Shown piece by piece: positions 42,644 to 51,689 of a DNA stretch of 64,000 nt. Under the pieces are notes generated by a model that made no database searches, had not been told where the DNA came from, and saw only the letters and a program-made list of their open reading frames with translations. The translations under genes were made by a program, and so were the position numbers. This stretch comes from Acidobacteria bacterium AB60 (GTDB lineage: Bacteria; Acidobacteriota; Terriglobia; Terriglobales; Acidobacteriaceae), in contig VANK01000004.1 of the NCBI GenBank assembly GCA_008682415.1, positions 1 through 64,000 on the forward strand, in the 5' to 3' direction. Every line of letters begins with the position of its first letter. The stretch's first letter is position 1.

Positions 42644-43039
42644 CTACTTGACCGGCTGCGCCGGCTTCTCGCCAGGCAGGTCCACAATCACTTCGCCGGG
42701 CTTGGCATAATGCAGCTTCTCGCGTGCTTCGTGTTCGATCGCGTTTGGATCGGACCGGAGTTTGTCCACACGCACCCGCAAACGGTCGTTCTCCTGCTGA
42801 AGGTCCTGGATCTCTTTGCGTAATTCTTTATCCTCCTGACGGTTCTGCTGCCAGGCGCTCAGGCCGTGCTTGCCGTTCACCACGTGCCAACCCAAAAGCA
42901 GAGCGAGCGTCACCATCAGGCCCGTTCCGGCGGGACGCCAGAACCGCGCGATCCCCTCCAAGGCCCGCTCGCGCAGAGGTTTAGGGGCTGACTCGGGCCT
43001 GGGAGATTCCGGTTCTGGGGCAAACTGCTCGTCTAGCAT
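42644..43039 (-). CDS. ftsB: FtsB/DivIC-like septum formation initiator
   Basis: 131 aa from ATG 43039; the open frame continues to 43075. One N-terminal cytoplasmic segment rich in Pro and Glu, one membrane helix (PAGTGLMVTLALLLGWHVVNGKHGL), a coiled coil (QNRQEDKELRKEIQDLQQENDRLRVRVDKL) and the conserved end RSDPNAIEHEAREKLHYAKPGEVIVDLP, typical of the FtsB/DivIC family acting in the divisome. The long Pro-rich N-terminus is larger than in E. coli FtsB. Confidence 0.87.
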   Translation of the reverse strand: MLDEQFAPEPESPRPESAPKPLRERALEGIARFWRPAGTGLMVTLALLLGWHVVNGKHGLSAWQQNRQEDKELRKEIQDLQQENDRLRVRVDKLRSDPNAIEHEAREKLHYAKPGEVIVDLPGEKPAQPVK

Positions 43040-43185
43040 GATTCCTCGATCTAGAAGATCTATGGTGGCCTTCAACCTTCAAGTCAACCGAGCCTTCCTC
43101 GTCAGGTCAAGGGGGAAGTTCTCTGCAACCGCGCCCCAGGAACCAACTTCGCCAAGCGCTGCGATACTGGTTGTGGGAGCAGATT

Positions 43186-43521
43186 ATGTCCGAAGCCGGC
43201 ATCGATGCCCGCATCGTCCTCACCACCGCATCCAACGACGAAGAAGCACGATCTCTCGCCCGCACCCTCGTGGAGGAGCGTTTGGCGGCTTGCGCCACAC
43301 TTGTCCCCGCCGTCGAGTCGATTTATCGGTGGCAGGGAAAGGTGGAAACCGCTACCGAGACGCTCCTCTTGCTGAAGACGACTGCAACCCAGGTCCCCGC
43401 CCTCAAATCCCGCCTGCTCGATCTGCATAGCTATGAAACCCCCGAAGTGCTGGCCCTGCCGGTCGAGTCGGGAAGCGACGGTTACCTGGCCTGGATGCGA
43501 GACAACTTGCTGAGAGCGTAA
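43186..43521 (+). CDS. cutA: CutA-like divalent cation tolerance protein
   Basis: 111 aa from ATG 43186 (SEAGIDARIVLTTASNDEEA). The family signature is clear: ARTLVEERLAACATLVPAVESIYRWQGKVETATETLLLLKTT, followed by LHSYETPEVLALPVESGSDGYLAWM. CutA1 forms stable trimers; the original copper role in E. coli is uncertain. Stands alone, divergent from ftsB. Confidence 0.93.
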   Translation: MSEAGIDARIVLTTASNDEEARSLARTLVEERLAACATLVPAVESIYRWQGKVETATETLLLLKTTATQVPALKSRLLDLHSYETPEVLALPVESGSDGYLAWMRDNLLRA

Positions 43522-43744
43522 AACTGCAACCCTGAATTACGGCCTTTCCGTTCCCGAAGTCACTGTCCCTTGGTGACGGAGCGGTAATACCGTGCGTCTG
43601 GTATTCTTGGCATCAGCGGACTTCAATCCGCTGCCGGAGAGGTCGTTAGCGGCGGTCATCCAGTCAGCTGTTCCGGCGGCTTTTGAGTTGTTGCGGCACC
43701 GGAAAAAGGCGCCCGAAAGGGCCCCTGGAAGTAGTCTCAACTCC

Positions 43745-43909
43745 ATGCGCTGGCTGATGATCGTACTTCTCGTGTCGATGGTGGCGCTTTTGGCTGCGTC
43801 CGCGGGGCTGGCGCATCACATCTGGCAGGAACACCGGAAACGGGGCCACGCGGGCCACCCCTTCGGTCGGGCCGACGACGTGGATATTGAAACGGAGGAA
43901 GCGCCTTGA
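43745..43909 (+). CDS. Small single-pass membrane protein coupled to bioY
   Basis: 54 aa: RWLMIVLLVSMVALLAASAGLAHHIWQEH is a membrane helix, followed by a charged tail ending DVDIETEEAP. The stop codon overlaps the TTG start of bioY by 4 nt, so translation of bioY should be coupled. An in-frame open stretch reaches back to 43592 but is not protein-like. No known family. Might be a leader or an accessory to the transporter. Confidence 0.55.
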   Translation: MRWLMIVLLVSMVALLAASAGLAHHIWQEHRKRGHAGHPFGRADDVDIETEEAP

Positions 43910-44505
43910 ACCGCGAGACGCATATCGAAGAAACGCCAGCAGCTCTTTCGCTCCTTTCCGCAGGTCTACGCCATCTCTTCGTAGTCCTGGCCGGCAGCGC
44001 GTTTGTGGCTGTGTGCGCCCATATCGCGCTCCCCCTCTCGTTCACCCCCGTGCCGCTCACCCTGCAACCTTTTGCCGTGCTTCTGCTGGGACTTTTGCTC
44101 AGCCCCCGCCTGGGCGCCGCCACGCTGACAGCCTACCTGGTCGAGGGTGCCTCGGGGCTGCCCGTCTTCACGCCCGCAACTGTCAACCTGACCGGCGTCT
44201 ATCACCTGCTGGGGCCAACCGGCGGGTACCTGCTGGCCTACCCCTTCGCCGTTTATGTCATCGCCGCCCTGTGGCGCACCAGCAAGCACAACCTCTGGTG
44301 GGCCATTCTGAGCACCGCCGCCGGGAATCTCCTCATATTGACCGTAGGCGCCGGCTGGTTCAGTATTCTTTCCCATGCATCCCTCAACACGGTCCTCGCT
44401 GATGCGGTGATTCCCTTCCTGCCCGGCGATGCCCTCAAGGTTGCCGTTGCCGCCGCCCTCGGTTATGAGTGGTACCGTAATCGCCCGGCGCGTCCACGCG
44501 CGTAG
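43906..44505 (+). CDS. bioY: Biotin ECF transporter substrate-binding component BioY
   Basis: 199 aa, TTG start preceded by GGAGG at 7 nt. Six hydrophobic segments. The signature VPLTLQPFAVLLLGLLLSPRLGAATLTAYLVEGASGLPVF carries the BioY ligand-binding loop, and LTGVYHLLGPTGGYLLAYPFAVYVIAAL follows. BioY captures biotin, working with BioMN or a shared ECF module; neither is in this window. Confidence 0.9.
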   Translation: MNRETHIEETPAALSLLSAGLRHLFVVLAGSAFVAVCAHIALPLSFTPVPLTLQPFAVLLLGLLLSPRLGAATLTAYLVEGASGLPVFTPATVNLTGVYHLLGPTGGYLLAYPFAVYVIAALWRTSKHNLWWAILSTAAGNLLILTVGAGWFSILSHASLNTVLADAVIPFLPGDALKVAVAAALGYEWYRNRPARPRA

Positions 44506-44532
44506 CACCTCCGAAAGGATCCCGGTTTTCCC

Positions 44533-45435
44533 GTGAGCATTCAGCAATCAGAGCCTGCGCGCGCCTCCTCCAATCCGGCAGGGGCGAGCCCCTCCGCCGC
44601 CGTACGCGAAATCTCCATCGCCCACAGCCCCGACTCCGACGACGCCTTCATGTTCTATGGATTGGCGACCAACAAGATCCGCGTCCCCGGATATCGCTTC
44701 ACCCACACGCTTTGCGACATCGAGACTCTGAATCGCCGTGCGCAGAATGAAGCGTTCTACGACGTCACCGCCATCAGCTTCCATGCCTACCCGTACGTGC
44801 AATCCAACTATGCCCTCATGGGCTGCGGCGGAAGCGTTGGCGAAGGGTATGGCCCCATGGTGGTGGCGAGCCGCAAGCTGACCCCGAGCGACTTGGGAAA
44901 GATCCGGGTGGCGGTTCCAGGCACCTTGACCACGGCATTCCTGGCCCTCAAGGTCTTCAACCCGGATATCGAGACCGAGGTGGTTCCGTTTGACCAGATC
45001 ATTCCGGCGATCCTGGCCGGAAAATACGATGCGGGGCTTATCATCCACGAGGGCCAGCTTACCTACTCCTCCAGCGGACTCCACAAGGTTGTGGACCTGG
45101 GCGTCTGGTGGCGCGAGACCACCGGCCTGGTGCTGCCGCTGGGAGGCAACGCCATCCGCCGCTCCCTCGGTGCGGAGGCGCACAGGATTATCTCCAAGGC
45201 CCTGCGGGATAGCATTCAGCATGCCCTCGATCATCGGGACCAGGCGCTCGAATACGCAATGCAGTTCGCGCGCGACCTCGATACCACCCTCGCCAACCGC
45301 TTCGTCTCCATGTACGTCAATGAGCGCACGTTGGACTACGGCGCAGACGGCCGCAAAGCCATTCACCGTCTCCTCGAATTGGGCTACGAGCGCGGCGTCA
45401 TTCCCATTCAGCCACAGGTGGAATTCGTTGGCTGA
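44533..45435 (+). CDS. mqnD: 1,4-dihydroxy-6-naphthoate synthase (menaquinone futalosine route)
   Basis: 300 aa periplasmic-binding-protein-like fold of the MqnA/MqnD family. IAHSPDSDDAFMFYGLATNKI near the N-terminus and IIHEGQLTYSSSGLHKVVDLGVWWRETTGLVLPLGGNAIRR match MqnD, which cleaves cyclic dehypoxanthinylfutalosine. The first 25 residues are Ser/Ala/Pro-rich and probably unstructured. Follows bioY by 27 nt. The rest of the mqn genes are not in the window. Confidence 0.88.
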   Translation: MSIQQSEPARASSNPAGASPSAAVREISIAHSPDSDDAFMFYGLATNKIRVPGYRFTHTLCDIETLNRRAQNEAFYDVTAISFHAYPYVQSNYALMGCGGSVGEGYGPMVVASRKLTPSDLGKIRVAVPGTLTTAFLALKVFNPDIETEVVPFDQIIPAILAGKYDAGLIIHEGQLTYSSSGLHKVVDLGVWWRETTGLVLPLGGNAIRRSLGAEAHRIISKALRDSIQHALDHRDQALEYAMQFARDLDTTLANRFVSMYVNERTLDYGADGRKAIHRLLELGYERGVIPIQPQVEFVG

Positions 45436-45568
45436 CTGAGAAGTCAGACCCTGTTACGGCCGCCGGCCGATCTGCAAACTATCGTCATTTGAGTTCCCCC
45501 GGATGTGCTACTTGGTTTCCTAAACAATCTCTAATCCGGGCCGATGCATCCGGTGTGGAGATTCCCGG

Positions 45569-46555
45569 ATGTCCGACCAATCTCAACTGACCATTCTGCT
45601 TGCCTCCGGCGAACCCGCACTCCTGCGTGCGCTCGAACCCATCCTCCTCGCCACCGGCGCCCGGGTATCTATTGCTCTCTCGGCGGAGGCCGCCCTTGCG
45701 AGTATGCTGGCCGGCGATCCGCCCAGCCTGGCGTTGCTCGACGAACACCTTCCCGGCATGTCCCCCCTCCAGGTACTGGCAGCGGTGCACGCCGAGGAAG
45801 GGCGTTGCGCATTTCCCATACTGCTGATTGCTGATCGGGTTACGGCCGATTGGATGGAGCGCATCCGGCTCGGCGTCGTGGATGATGTCGTGCCGCGACG
45901 CTGCGAGGCCCCGTTCTGGCAGTTGCGCATTGATCTGGCCTTACGCTGCTTTCACAAAACTCGGGAGGCCGACACCCTGCGCAATAGTCTGATGGAGCAT
46001 TCTCAATTCGATGAACTCACAGGGGCATACAACCGCGCCACTCTGCTGTCGCTGCTCTTTCGCGAAACCGACCGTGCTGTTCGCAGCGGCACGTCTCTCT
46101 GCGGCATCCTCTTCGACATCGATGACTTCGGGCACTGGAATGCGCGCCTCGGCTCGCAGGCATGCGACTCGCTTTTGATTCAATCGGTCGTGCGCATCCA
46201 TCGTCTGTTACGCAGCTACGACCTGCTCGGCCGCATGGGCAGCGATGACTTCCTTGCCGTTCTTCCCGGCTGCAGTCCCATCAACGCCGTCCTGCTTGCC
46301 GAACGCCTGCGCGATTCCTTCGCAGAACCTGTTCACGTTGCGGGCACGGCCGTCCGGCTCTCTGCCTGCTTCGCCGTTGCCGCCAGCCAGGGAAGGTCCC
46401 CGGTGGTGTTGCTCCGCGAACTGCAGGGGGCGTTAAGCCTGGCCCGCGAAACTGGACCCGAAACTATCCAGTCCGCAACCGATTGCCCGGCTGCCCAATC
46501 GCCGCCTGTGGCCTTCCTCTCCTCCGGATCCGACGACGACCTGCTGGCCTGGTAA
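45569..46555 (+). CDS. REC-GGDEF protein with degenerate GGDEF signature
   Basis: 328 aa. Residues about 7-130 form a receiver domain with D58 in LALLDEHLPG as the probable phosphoacceptor. The diguanylate cyclase domain (about 155-300) keeps FDELTGAYNRATLLSLL and FDIDDFGHWN, but the active loop is G224-S-D-D-F in place of GG(D/E)EF. The second Gly to Ser and Glu to Asp exchanges make catalysis uncertain. No EAL domain. Stop lies 1 nt from the convergent hemW stop. Confidence 0.8.
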   Translation: MSDQSQLTILLASGEPALLRALEPILLATGARVSIALSAEAALASMLAGDPPSLALLDEHLPGMSPLQVLAAVHAEEGRCAFPILLIADRVTADWMERIRLGVVDDVVPRRCEAPFWQLRIDLALRCFHKTREADTLRNSLMEHSQFDELTGAYNRATLLSLLFRETDRAVRSGTSLCGILFDIDDFGHWNARLGSQACDSLLIQSVVRIHRLLRSYDLLGRMGSDDFLAVLPGCSPINAVLLAERLRDSFAEPVHVAGTAVRLSACFAVAASQGRSPVVLLRELQGALSLARETGPETIQSATDCPAAQSPPVAFLSSGSDDDLLAW

Positions 46556-46556
46556 C

Positions 46557-47783
46557 CTACGCGCGCGCACCCGCAGGCGTGCACACGTCCAGGAACTCCT
46601 GGAACACGTCATTCGAGAGCAAGCGGCCGCGAGAGGTTAACCGTACGCAGTCACCCTCCATCACCAGGAGTCCCTCCCGAACCAGCCGCTCCACCACGCG
46701 TAGCCCGGCGCTCATCCGCCCCGCACCAAACTCTGCGCGCACCCGGGGCACTTCCACCCCGGCATTGAGCCTGAGACCCAGAAACCACGCCTCCTCGAAT
46801 TGCCGGTCCGGTGACAGCAAGGCGGTTTCCTCCACCCTCGCCCCCTCCAGGTATTCCTTGAGATCCGCAGTGGTGGTCGTTCGCAGGACGTTCCCCTCAG
46901 GCCCGGAGGCGTACAGCGCGGACGAGGCATCCAACCCCAGACCGAGATAGGGCCTCCGCTCCCAATAGCGCATGTTGTGGCGCGACGCAAAGCCCGGCCG
47001 GGCAAAATTCGAAATCTCGTACTGGCCGATCCCCCCCGAGTCCAGTCGTTCGATGGCTCTCTCGTACATGCGGGCAATCGCGTCGTCTCCTGGGACCAGT
47101 CCTGCGCGGTACCTGGCTCCCCCTGCAAGCATCTCCCGCCCCAGCCGCGAATCCTCGTCCACCTCGAGCATGTACACGCTTACGTGCGGAACACCACAGT
47201 CCATCAGAACGCCCAGCGACTCTTCCCACGAGGCAAACGTCTGTCTCGCCAGCCCGGCAATCAGGTCGATATTCAGGTTCGCGATCCCGCGCGCGCGCAG
47301 CCGCCGCAAATCTTCCAGCACTATTGCGCGATTATGCAGGCGTCCGCTTTCCGCCGCTTCGCGGTCGACAAACGACTGCACGCCCAGGCTTACGCGATTC
47401 ACCCCCGCTGCGGCGAGCGCCTCGAGCGTGGCATCGGAGATCTGACCCGGCGCGCACTCCACCGTGATCTCCGCATCGGCGGCCACATCGAACCGCGCAC
47501 GCATGACTCCGAATAGATGGGCGATTTGTTCCGGTTCCAGAAGCGAGGGCGTGCCACCGCCCAGGTAGATCGTGTCAACGGCCTGAGGCAACTCAACGCC
47601 CCTCTCCGATGCCCATGCTCCCGCCCCTTGCAGGTCCTCCGTCACCCGATCCACGTAGAGCGCGTGTTGGCTCGCCGGATAAACACTCGAGGCGAAGTTG
47701 CAATAGGTGCACTTCGAGCGGCAAAAGGGAACAGAGATGTAAATCCCGAGCGTCTGTTTTTGCGAAAACTCCATCCACATCAT
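46557..47783 (-). CDS. hemW: HemW-like radical SAM haem chaperone (coproporphyrinogen III oxidase-like)
   Basis: 408 aa. The radical SAM cluster motif is C21-RSK-C25-TY-C28 in SVPFCRSKCTYCNF; further blocks are TIYLGGGTPSLLEPEQI, GVNRVSLGVQSF, NIDLIAGLARQT, VSVYMLEVDEDS and YEISNFARPGF, and the C-terminal HemW domain is complete. HemW lacks the extra cysteine found in HemN and probably inserts haem rather than oxidising coproporphyrinogen. Convergent with the GGDEF gene. Confidence 0.9.
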   Translation of the reverse strand: MMWMEFSQKQTLGIYISVPFCRSKCTYCNFASSVYPASQHALYVDRVTEDLQGAGAWASERGVELPQAVDTIYLGGGTPSLLEPEQIAHLFGVMRARFDVAADAEITVECAPGQISDATLEALAAAGVNRVSLGVQSFVDREAAESGRLHNRAIVLEDLRRLRARGIANLNIDLIAGLARQTFASWEESLGVLMDCGVPHVSVYMLEVDEDSRLGREMLAGGARYRAGLVPGDDAIARMYERAIERLDSGGIGQYEISNFARPGFASRHNMRYWERRPYLGLGLDASSALYASGPEGNVLRTTTTADLKEYLEGARVEETALLSPDRQFEEAWFLGLRLNAGVEVPRVRAEFGAGRMSAGLRVVERLVREGLLVMEGDCVRLTSRGRLLSNDVFQEFLDVCTPAGARA

Positions 47784-47909
47784 TGTTTCACGGCTTCGAT
47801 TCCCGCGCGGCCGTCGCTCGGCCCTGCGGAAACGAATGGAGTGGAAGCCGCAAAATTAATCCAATCACCCCGTTGCGCCGCCTCATCATGAGGAAAGGAG
47901 AGTCTAGTT

Positions 47910-49022
47910 TTGAAAGTCTGGCCGGTTTTGGGCGTTGTGCTGCTTCAGGTCTTCTTGTTATCGGCGCATTGGTTCATCTTTCAAACACTCGTTACCTTCC
48001 TGCCGTTCAGTCCGTACGGGGAACGTAACCTTGCCATCGCGCTGTTCGCTCTGGGGGTAAGCTTCGTCGTTGCCGCCCTTCTGGGCTTCTACTACTCCAA
48101 CCTCCTTGTCGAGTTCGTGTATAGGTTCGCAGCTACCTGGCTGGGCATGCTCAACTTCATCTTCTGGGCAAGCTGCCTTTGCTGGATTGTTCGCGCTGCC
48201 TTTGTCGCAACCCATTGCGACACCCTTCTAGCGCGGGAAAGAATCGCAAAGATTCTCTTTGGACTTGCCATCCTCGTCAGCTTCTACGGCATGCTCAACG
48301 CTCGGCGCATCCGCAAGCGCCGCCTCTCCATCACCCTGCCCGGCCTTCCCGCCTCGTGGCGCAATCGCACCGCGCTGCTTATTACAGATATGCATCTGGG
48401 CAACGTCAACGGCGCGGGATTTGCGCGGCGCATCGTCGGCATCGCACGCCGGCTCGATCCTCACATCATCTTCATCGCGGGCGATCTCTTCGATGGTTCG
48501 AAAGCGGATCCCGACCGCATCGCCCATCCCCTCTTTGCCCTTGCACCCCCTTTTGGCGTCTACTTCAGCGGAGGCAACCACGAGGACTTCGGCGATCGAG
48601 AGCAGTACGAAGCCGCCCTCATGCGCGGAGGCGTTCACGTCCTCCACAACAGGCGCGTCGATGTCGACGGACTACAGGTCGTCGGCGTCTCCTATGCTGA
48701 TTCCACCCACCCCATGCAACTCCGCTCGTTCCTTGAGAGCCTTCACCTAAACGGCGGTCCGGCCAGCGTCCTGCTCAATCACGTGCCCAGCCGCCTCCCC
48801 ATCGTCGAAACCGCGGGCGTAACTCTGCAGCTTTCCGGCCACACCCACGGCGGGCAGATCTTTCCCTTCACCTGGATCACCCGCCGGGCCTTCGGCAAAT
48901 TCACTTATGGCCTGCATTCGTACGGAAGACTTCAGGTGCTCACCTCCAGCGGCGTGGGAACCTGGGGACCGCCTATGCGCGTCGGCACCGCCCCAGAGGT
49001 ACTCCTGATTACCTTCACCTGA
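47910..49022 (+). CDS. Membrane-anchored calcineurin-like metallophosphoesterase (YkoQ/YaeI type)
   Basis: 370 aa. Three to four N-terminal membrane segments (to about residue 125) precede the phosphoesterase domain: TDMHLGNVNG, FIAGDLFDGSKAD, SGGNHEDFGD, LLNHVP and SGHTHGGQIFPF, giving all five metal-binding motifs D-x-H, GD, GNH, H and GHxH. YkoQ/YaeI-like enzymes act on membrane-derived or lipid substrates such as UDP-diacylglucosamine; the substrate here is not proven. TTG-preceded region has no neighbours in an operon. Confidence 0.87.
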   Translation: MKVWPVLGVVLLQVFLLSAHWFIFQTLVTFLPFSPYGERNLAIALFALGVSFVVAALLGFYYSNLLVEFVYRFAATWLGMLNFIFWASCLCWIVRAAFVATHCDTLLARERIAKILFGLAILVSFYGMLNARRIRKRRLSITLPGLPASWRNRTALLITDMHLGNVNGAGFARRIVGIARRLDPHIIFIAGDLFDGSKADPDRIAHPLFALAPPFGVYFSGGNHEDFGDREQYEAALMRGGVHVLHNRRVDVDGLQVVGVSYADSTHPMQLRSFLESLHLNGGPASVLLNHVPSRLPIVETAGVTLQLSGHTHGGQIFPFTWITRRAFGKFTYGLHSYGRLQVLTSSGVGTWGPPMRVGTAPEVLLITFT

Positions 49023-49193
49023 GATCCCATGACCGCGGCAAACCTCATAGCGCATTGCGCTGTGTTCCACGTCACGCAACCCAGCCGTATGGAACGTCTT
49101 CTTATGTGACCGGGCTCGCATGCCGACCTGAGGCGGCAGAGCTAGCATGATCCTGTTGCCGCCCTTCCGGGCCGAAGCAAAGGAGACAAACCC

Positions 49194-50909
49194 GTGCCTG
49201 CCGCCACCGACTCCCCCACGCATTCCTCGGTCATTCGCACCCACCGCACCGGCTTCGACCTGCTTCTCCATCCCGGCCTCAACAAGGGCACCGCCTTCAC
49301 GGAACAGGAGCGCACTACCTTCGGCCTTCACGGCCTGCTCCCTCCCCACATCGGGACCCTCGAAGACCAGCGCGCGCGCCGCAAACGCGCCCTCGACAAT
49401 GAGCCCACGCCTTTCGGCAAGTACGCTCTGATGCGTGATCTCCAGGACAACGACGAGACCCTCTTTTACTCTCTGATCGCGCACGATGTGGAAGAACTTC
49501 TCCCGGTCGTCTACACGCCGGCCGTCGGCGAAGGCTGTCAGCGTTTCTCCGAGATCTGGCGCAAGCCCCGCGGACTCTTCCTCAGCTATCCCAACCGCGA
49601 CCGCATCGACCAGATCCTCGCCAATCCCCGCTATGACGAGATCCGTTGCATCGTGGTCAGCGACGGGGAGCGCATCCTCGGACTGGGCGACCAGGGCGCC
49701 GGCGGCATGGGCATCCCCATCGGCAAGATGGCGCTCTACACCGCACTTGGAGGGGTGCCCCCGCATCACTGCCTCCCCATCCTGCTGGATGTCGGCACCG
49801 ATAACCCCGCGCTCCTCGACAGCCCCATCTACATCGGCTGGCAGCATCACCGCGTTCGCGGACCCGAGTACGACGCCTTCATCGAGTCCTTCGTCTCCGC
49901 CGTGCAGCGCCGCTGGCCCAACATCCTTCTGCAGTGGGAAGACTTTGCCGGAGAAAATGCCCTCTCCCTGCTCAGCCGCTACCGTGATCGCCTCTGCACC
50001 TTCAACGACGATATCCAGGGAACCGCGGCCGTCACCACCGCCACGCTGCTGGCTGCCGTTCACGCCACCGGCATCCCCCTCAAAGACCAGCGGATCGCCA
50101 TGTTCGGATCCGGTTCTGCCGGCGTCGGCATCATCAACCTGCTGCTCGCAGCCATGCGGGAAGAAGGGCTCACCGAAGTCGAAGCCCGGCAGCGCATCTA
50201 CGCCTTCAATCGCCACGGATTGCTCGTTGAGGGCGAACCAGGACTGCGCGACAGCCAGCTTCCACTCGCCCGTACGCGCCAGCAGGTGGCCCATTGGAAG
50301 CTCTCCGCCGCCGGCCCCATCTCCCTCCTCGACACCGTCCGCAACGCCCCCATTACCGCGCTCGTCGGCACCTCGATGCAGCCCGGAGCCTTCACGGAAG
50401 AGATCGTACGCGCCGTGGCGGAGAACGCCGACCGGCCCGTGATCCTCCCGCTGTCGAACCCCACGTCCAAATCCGAAGCCACGCCGGCCGACATCCTCCG
50501 CTGGACCGGCGGCCGCGCCCTCATCGGCACCGGCAGCCCCTTCGCTCCGGTCGAGATCGACGGCCGCACCATCCGCATCTCCCAAACCAACAACTCCTAC
50601 ATCTTTCCCGGCCTCGCCCTTGGCATCCTCGTCTCCCGCGCCCGCCGCGTCACCGACGGCATGATCATGGCCGCGGCCAAACGGCTGGCCTCCCTCTCTC
50701 CCACCGTCACCAATGCGAACGACGCGCTGCTGCCTCCTATCGGCGAATCACGGAAGGTCGGCCTCGCCGTTGCCGAAGCCGTGGGCCGGCAGGCAATCTC
50801 CGAAGGCCTCTCCGCACTGCCCGACCCGTCCACGTTCGCGGACGAGTTGCAAAGTTATGTCTGGGAGCCCGTGTATCGGGCCTACGAGCTGGTGGAGAGC
50901 CCGTGCTGA
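49194..50909 (+). CDS. NAD-type malic enzyme (malate dehydrogenase, oxaloacetate-decarboxylating)
   Basis: 571 aa, GTG start with GGAGA upstream. It is the long SfcA/MaeA form: FYSLIAHDVEELLPVVYTPAVGEGCQ, VVSDGERILGLGDQGAGGMGIPIGKMALYTALGG, LQWEDFAGENALSLLSRYRDRLCTFNDDIQGTAAV and the Rossmann GSGSAGVGI. Converts malate to pyruvate and CO2 with reduction of NAD(P). The C-terminal ALSNPTSKSEATPADI-like block (LPLSNPTSKSEATPADILRW) is complete. Confidence 0.95.
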   Translation: MPAATDSPTHSSVIRTHRTGFDLLLHPGLNKGTAFTEQERTTFGLHGLLPPHIGTLEDQRARRKRALDNEPTPFGKYALMRDLQDNDETLFYSLIAHDVEELLPVVYTPAVGEGCQRFSEIWRKPRGLFLSYPNRDRIDQILANPRYDEIRCIVVSDGERILGLGDQGAGGMGIPIGKMALYTALGGVPPHHCLPILLDVGTDNPALLDSPIYIGWQHHRVRGPEYDAFIESFVSAVQRRWPNILLQWEDFAGENALSLLSRYRDRLCTFNDDIQGTAAVTTATLLAAVHATGIPLKDQRIAMFGSGSAGVGIINLLLAAMREEGLTEVEARQRIYAFNRHGLLVEGEPGLRDSQLPLARTRQQVAHWKLSAAGPISLLDTVRNAPITALVGTSMQPGAFTEEIVRAVAENADRPVILPLSNPTSKSEATPADILRWTGGRALIGTGSPFAPVEIDGRTIRISQTNNSYIFPGLALGILVSRARRVTDGMIMAAAKRLASLSPTVTNANDALLPPIGESRKVGLAVAEAVGRQAISEGLSALPDPSTFADELQSYVWEPVYRAYELVESPC

Positions 50910-51014
50910 CGCAACCGCCTGGGGACGTCGCTTCGCCGCCAGGCGCCGGGTGAGCCAGTCACGGCGTCCTCCGGCTTGAATCCATAGCAAGCCTGACGTT
51001 TACATTGGAGGGAG

Positions 51015-51458
51015 ATGAAGCTCCTCCTTCTCGTCCTCGGCCTCTTTGTCCTGCTCGCCGCGGTGATCATCAGTTACAACGTCTGGCACGCGTTCTCTGA
51101 ACCGCTGGTGGCGCGCCCCGGCCCCTACGAGCTCGGCCGCCAGCATCTGCACGACCAACTCGAAGCGGCCAGAAAGCGGGAGGCGGAATTCGAACGCCAG
51201 GACTGGGACTCCGTCACCCTCCTCCGCGGCCTCATCGCCTCGCATCAGCAACGCATCGACCGGCTCACCGGCAACAAGGAAGCCGCGGAGATCATCGCCT
51301 ACGATCGCGACGCTATCACCCGCATCCAGGCCCGAATTGCCGACCTCGAGGCCAAACAGCGGGAACAACCGGCCGAGAGGCTCTCAAACCCCGAGGACTC
51401 CGCCGCGACTCCGTCCGCCCCCAAGCCGCAGCCCAAGCTCGCCCATCCGGACAAGTAG
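51015..51458 (+). CDS. Membrane-anchored coiled-coil hypothetical protein
   Basis: 147 aa. An N-terminal membrane helix or uncleaved signal (LLLLVLGLFVLLAAVIISYNVWHAF) is followed by a charged helical stretch (LEAARKREAEFERQDWD, QQRIDRLTGNKEAAEI, ITRIQARIADLEAKQREQPAE) and a Pro/Ala-rich tail. GGAGGGAG precedes the ATG. Function unknown. Follows the malic enzyme by about 105 nt, which includes a CGCCTGG/CCAGGCG inverted repeat (50917-50945). Confidence 0.7.
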   Translation: MKLLLLVLGLFVLLAAVIISYNVWHAFSEPLVARPGPYELGRQHLHDQLEAARKREAEFERQDWDSVTLLRGLIASHQQRIDRLTGNKEAAEIIAYDRDAITRIQARIADLEAKQREQPAERLSNPEDSAATPSAPKPQPKLAHPDK

Positions 51459-51689
51459 ACCCTCCCCTTCCATCCGCCCCTTTCCTCGCGCGACTCCCTC
51501 CCTCACTCTTCAGCAAACATTCGGCATCATCATTTGACAAAGTTTCGGCTTTTCCCGAGCGGCTTTCTGCACTAGAGTCTTCTACGCAGTGACACACGCT
51601 CTCCTGCCACAGCAATAACAGCCGTCCCCTTTCACCTCTTCGGCCCCTCTGCGTCTGAGCTGTCCATTCCACTCCCAAGGAGTTCCCGC

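Noticed and set aside
43614..43633. Hairpin CAGCGGA-CTTCAA-TCCGCTG resembling a selenocysteine tRNA anticodon arm
   Set aside because: The loop is 6 nt, and no T-arm or long variable arm follows.
48747..50585. 612-aa minus-strand open frame opposite the malic enzyme
   Set aside because: Gly/Ala/Val/Glu-rich composition, no family motifs; the plus-strand malic enzyme is certain.
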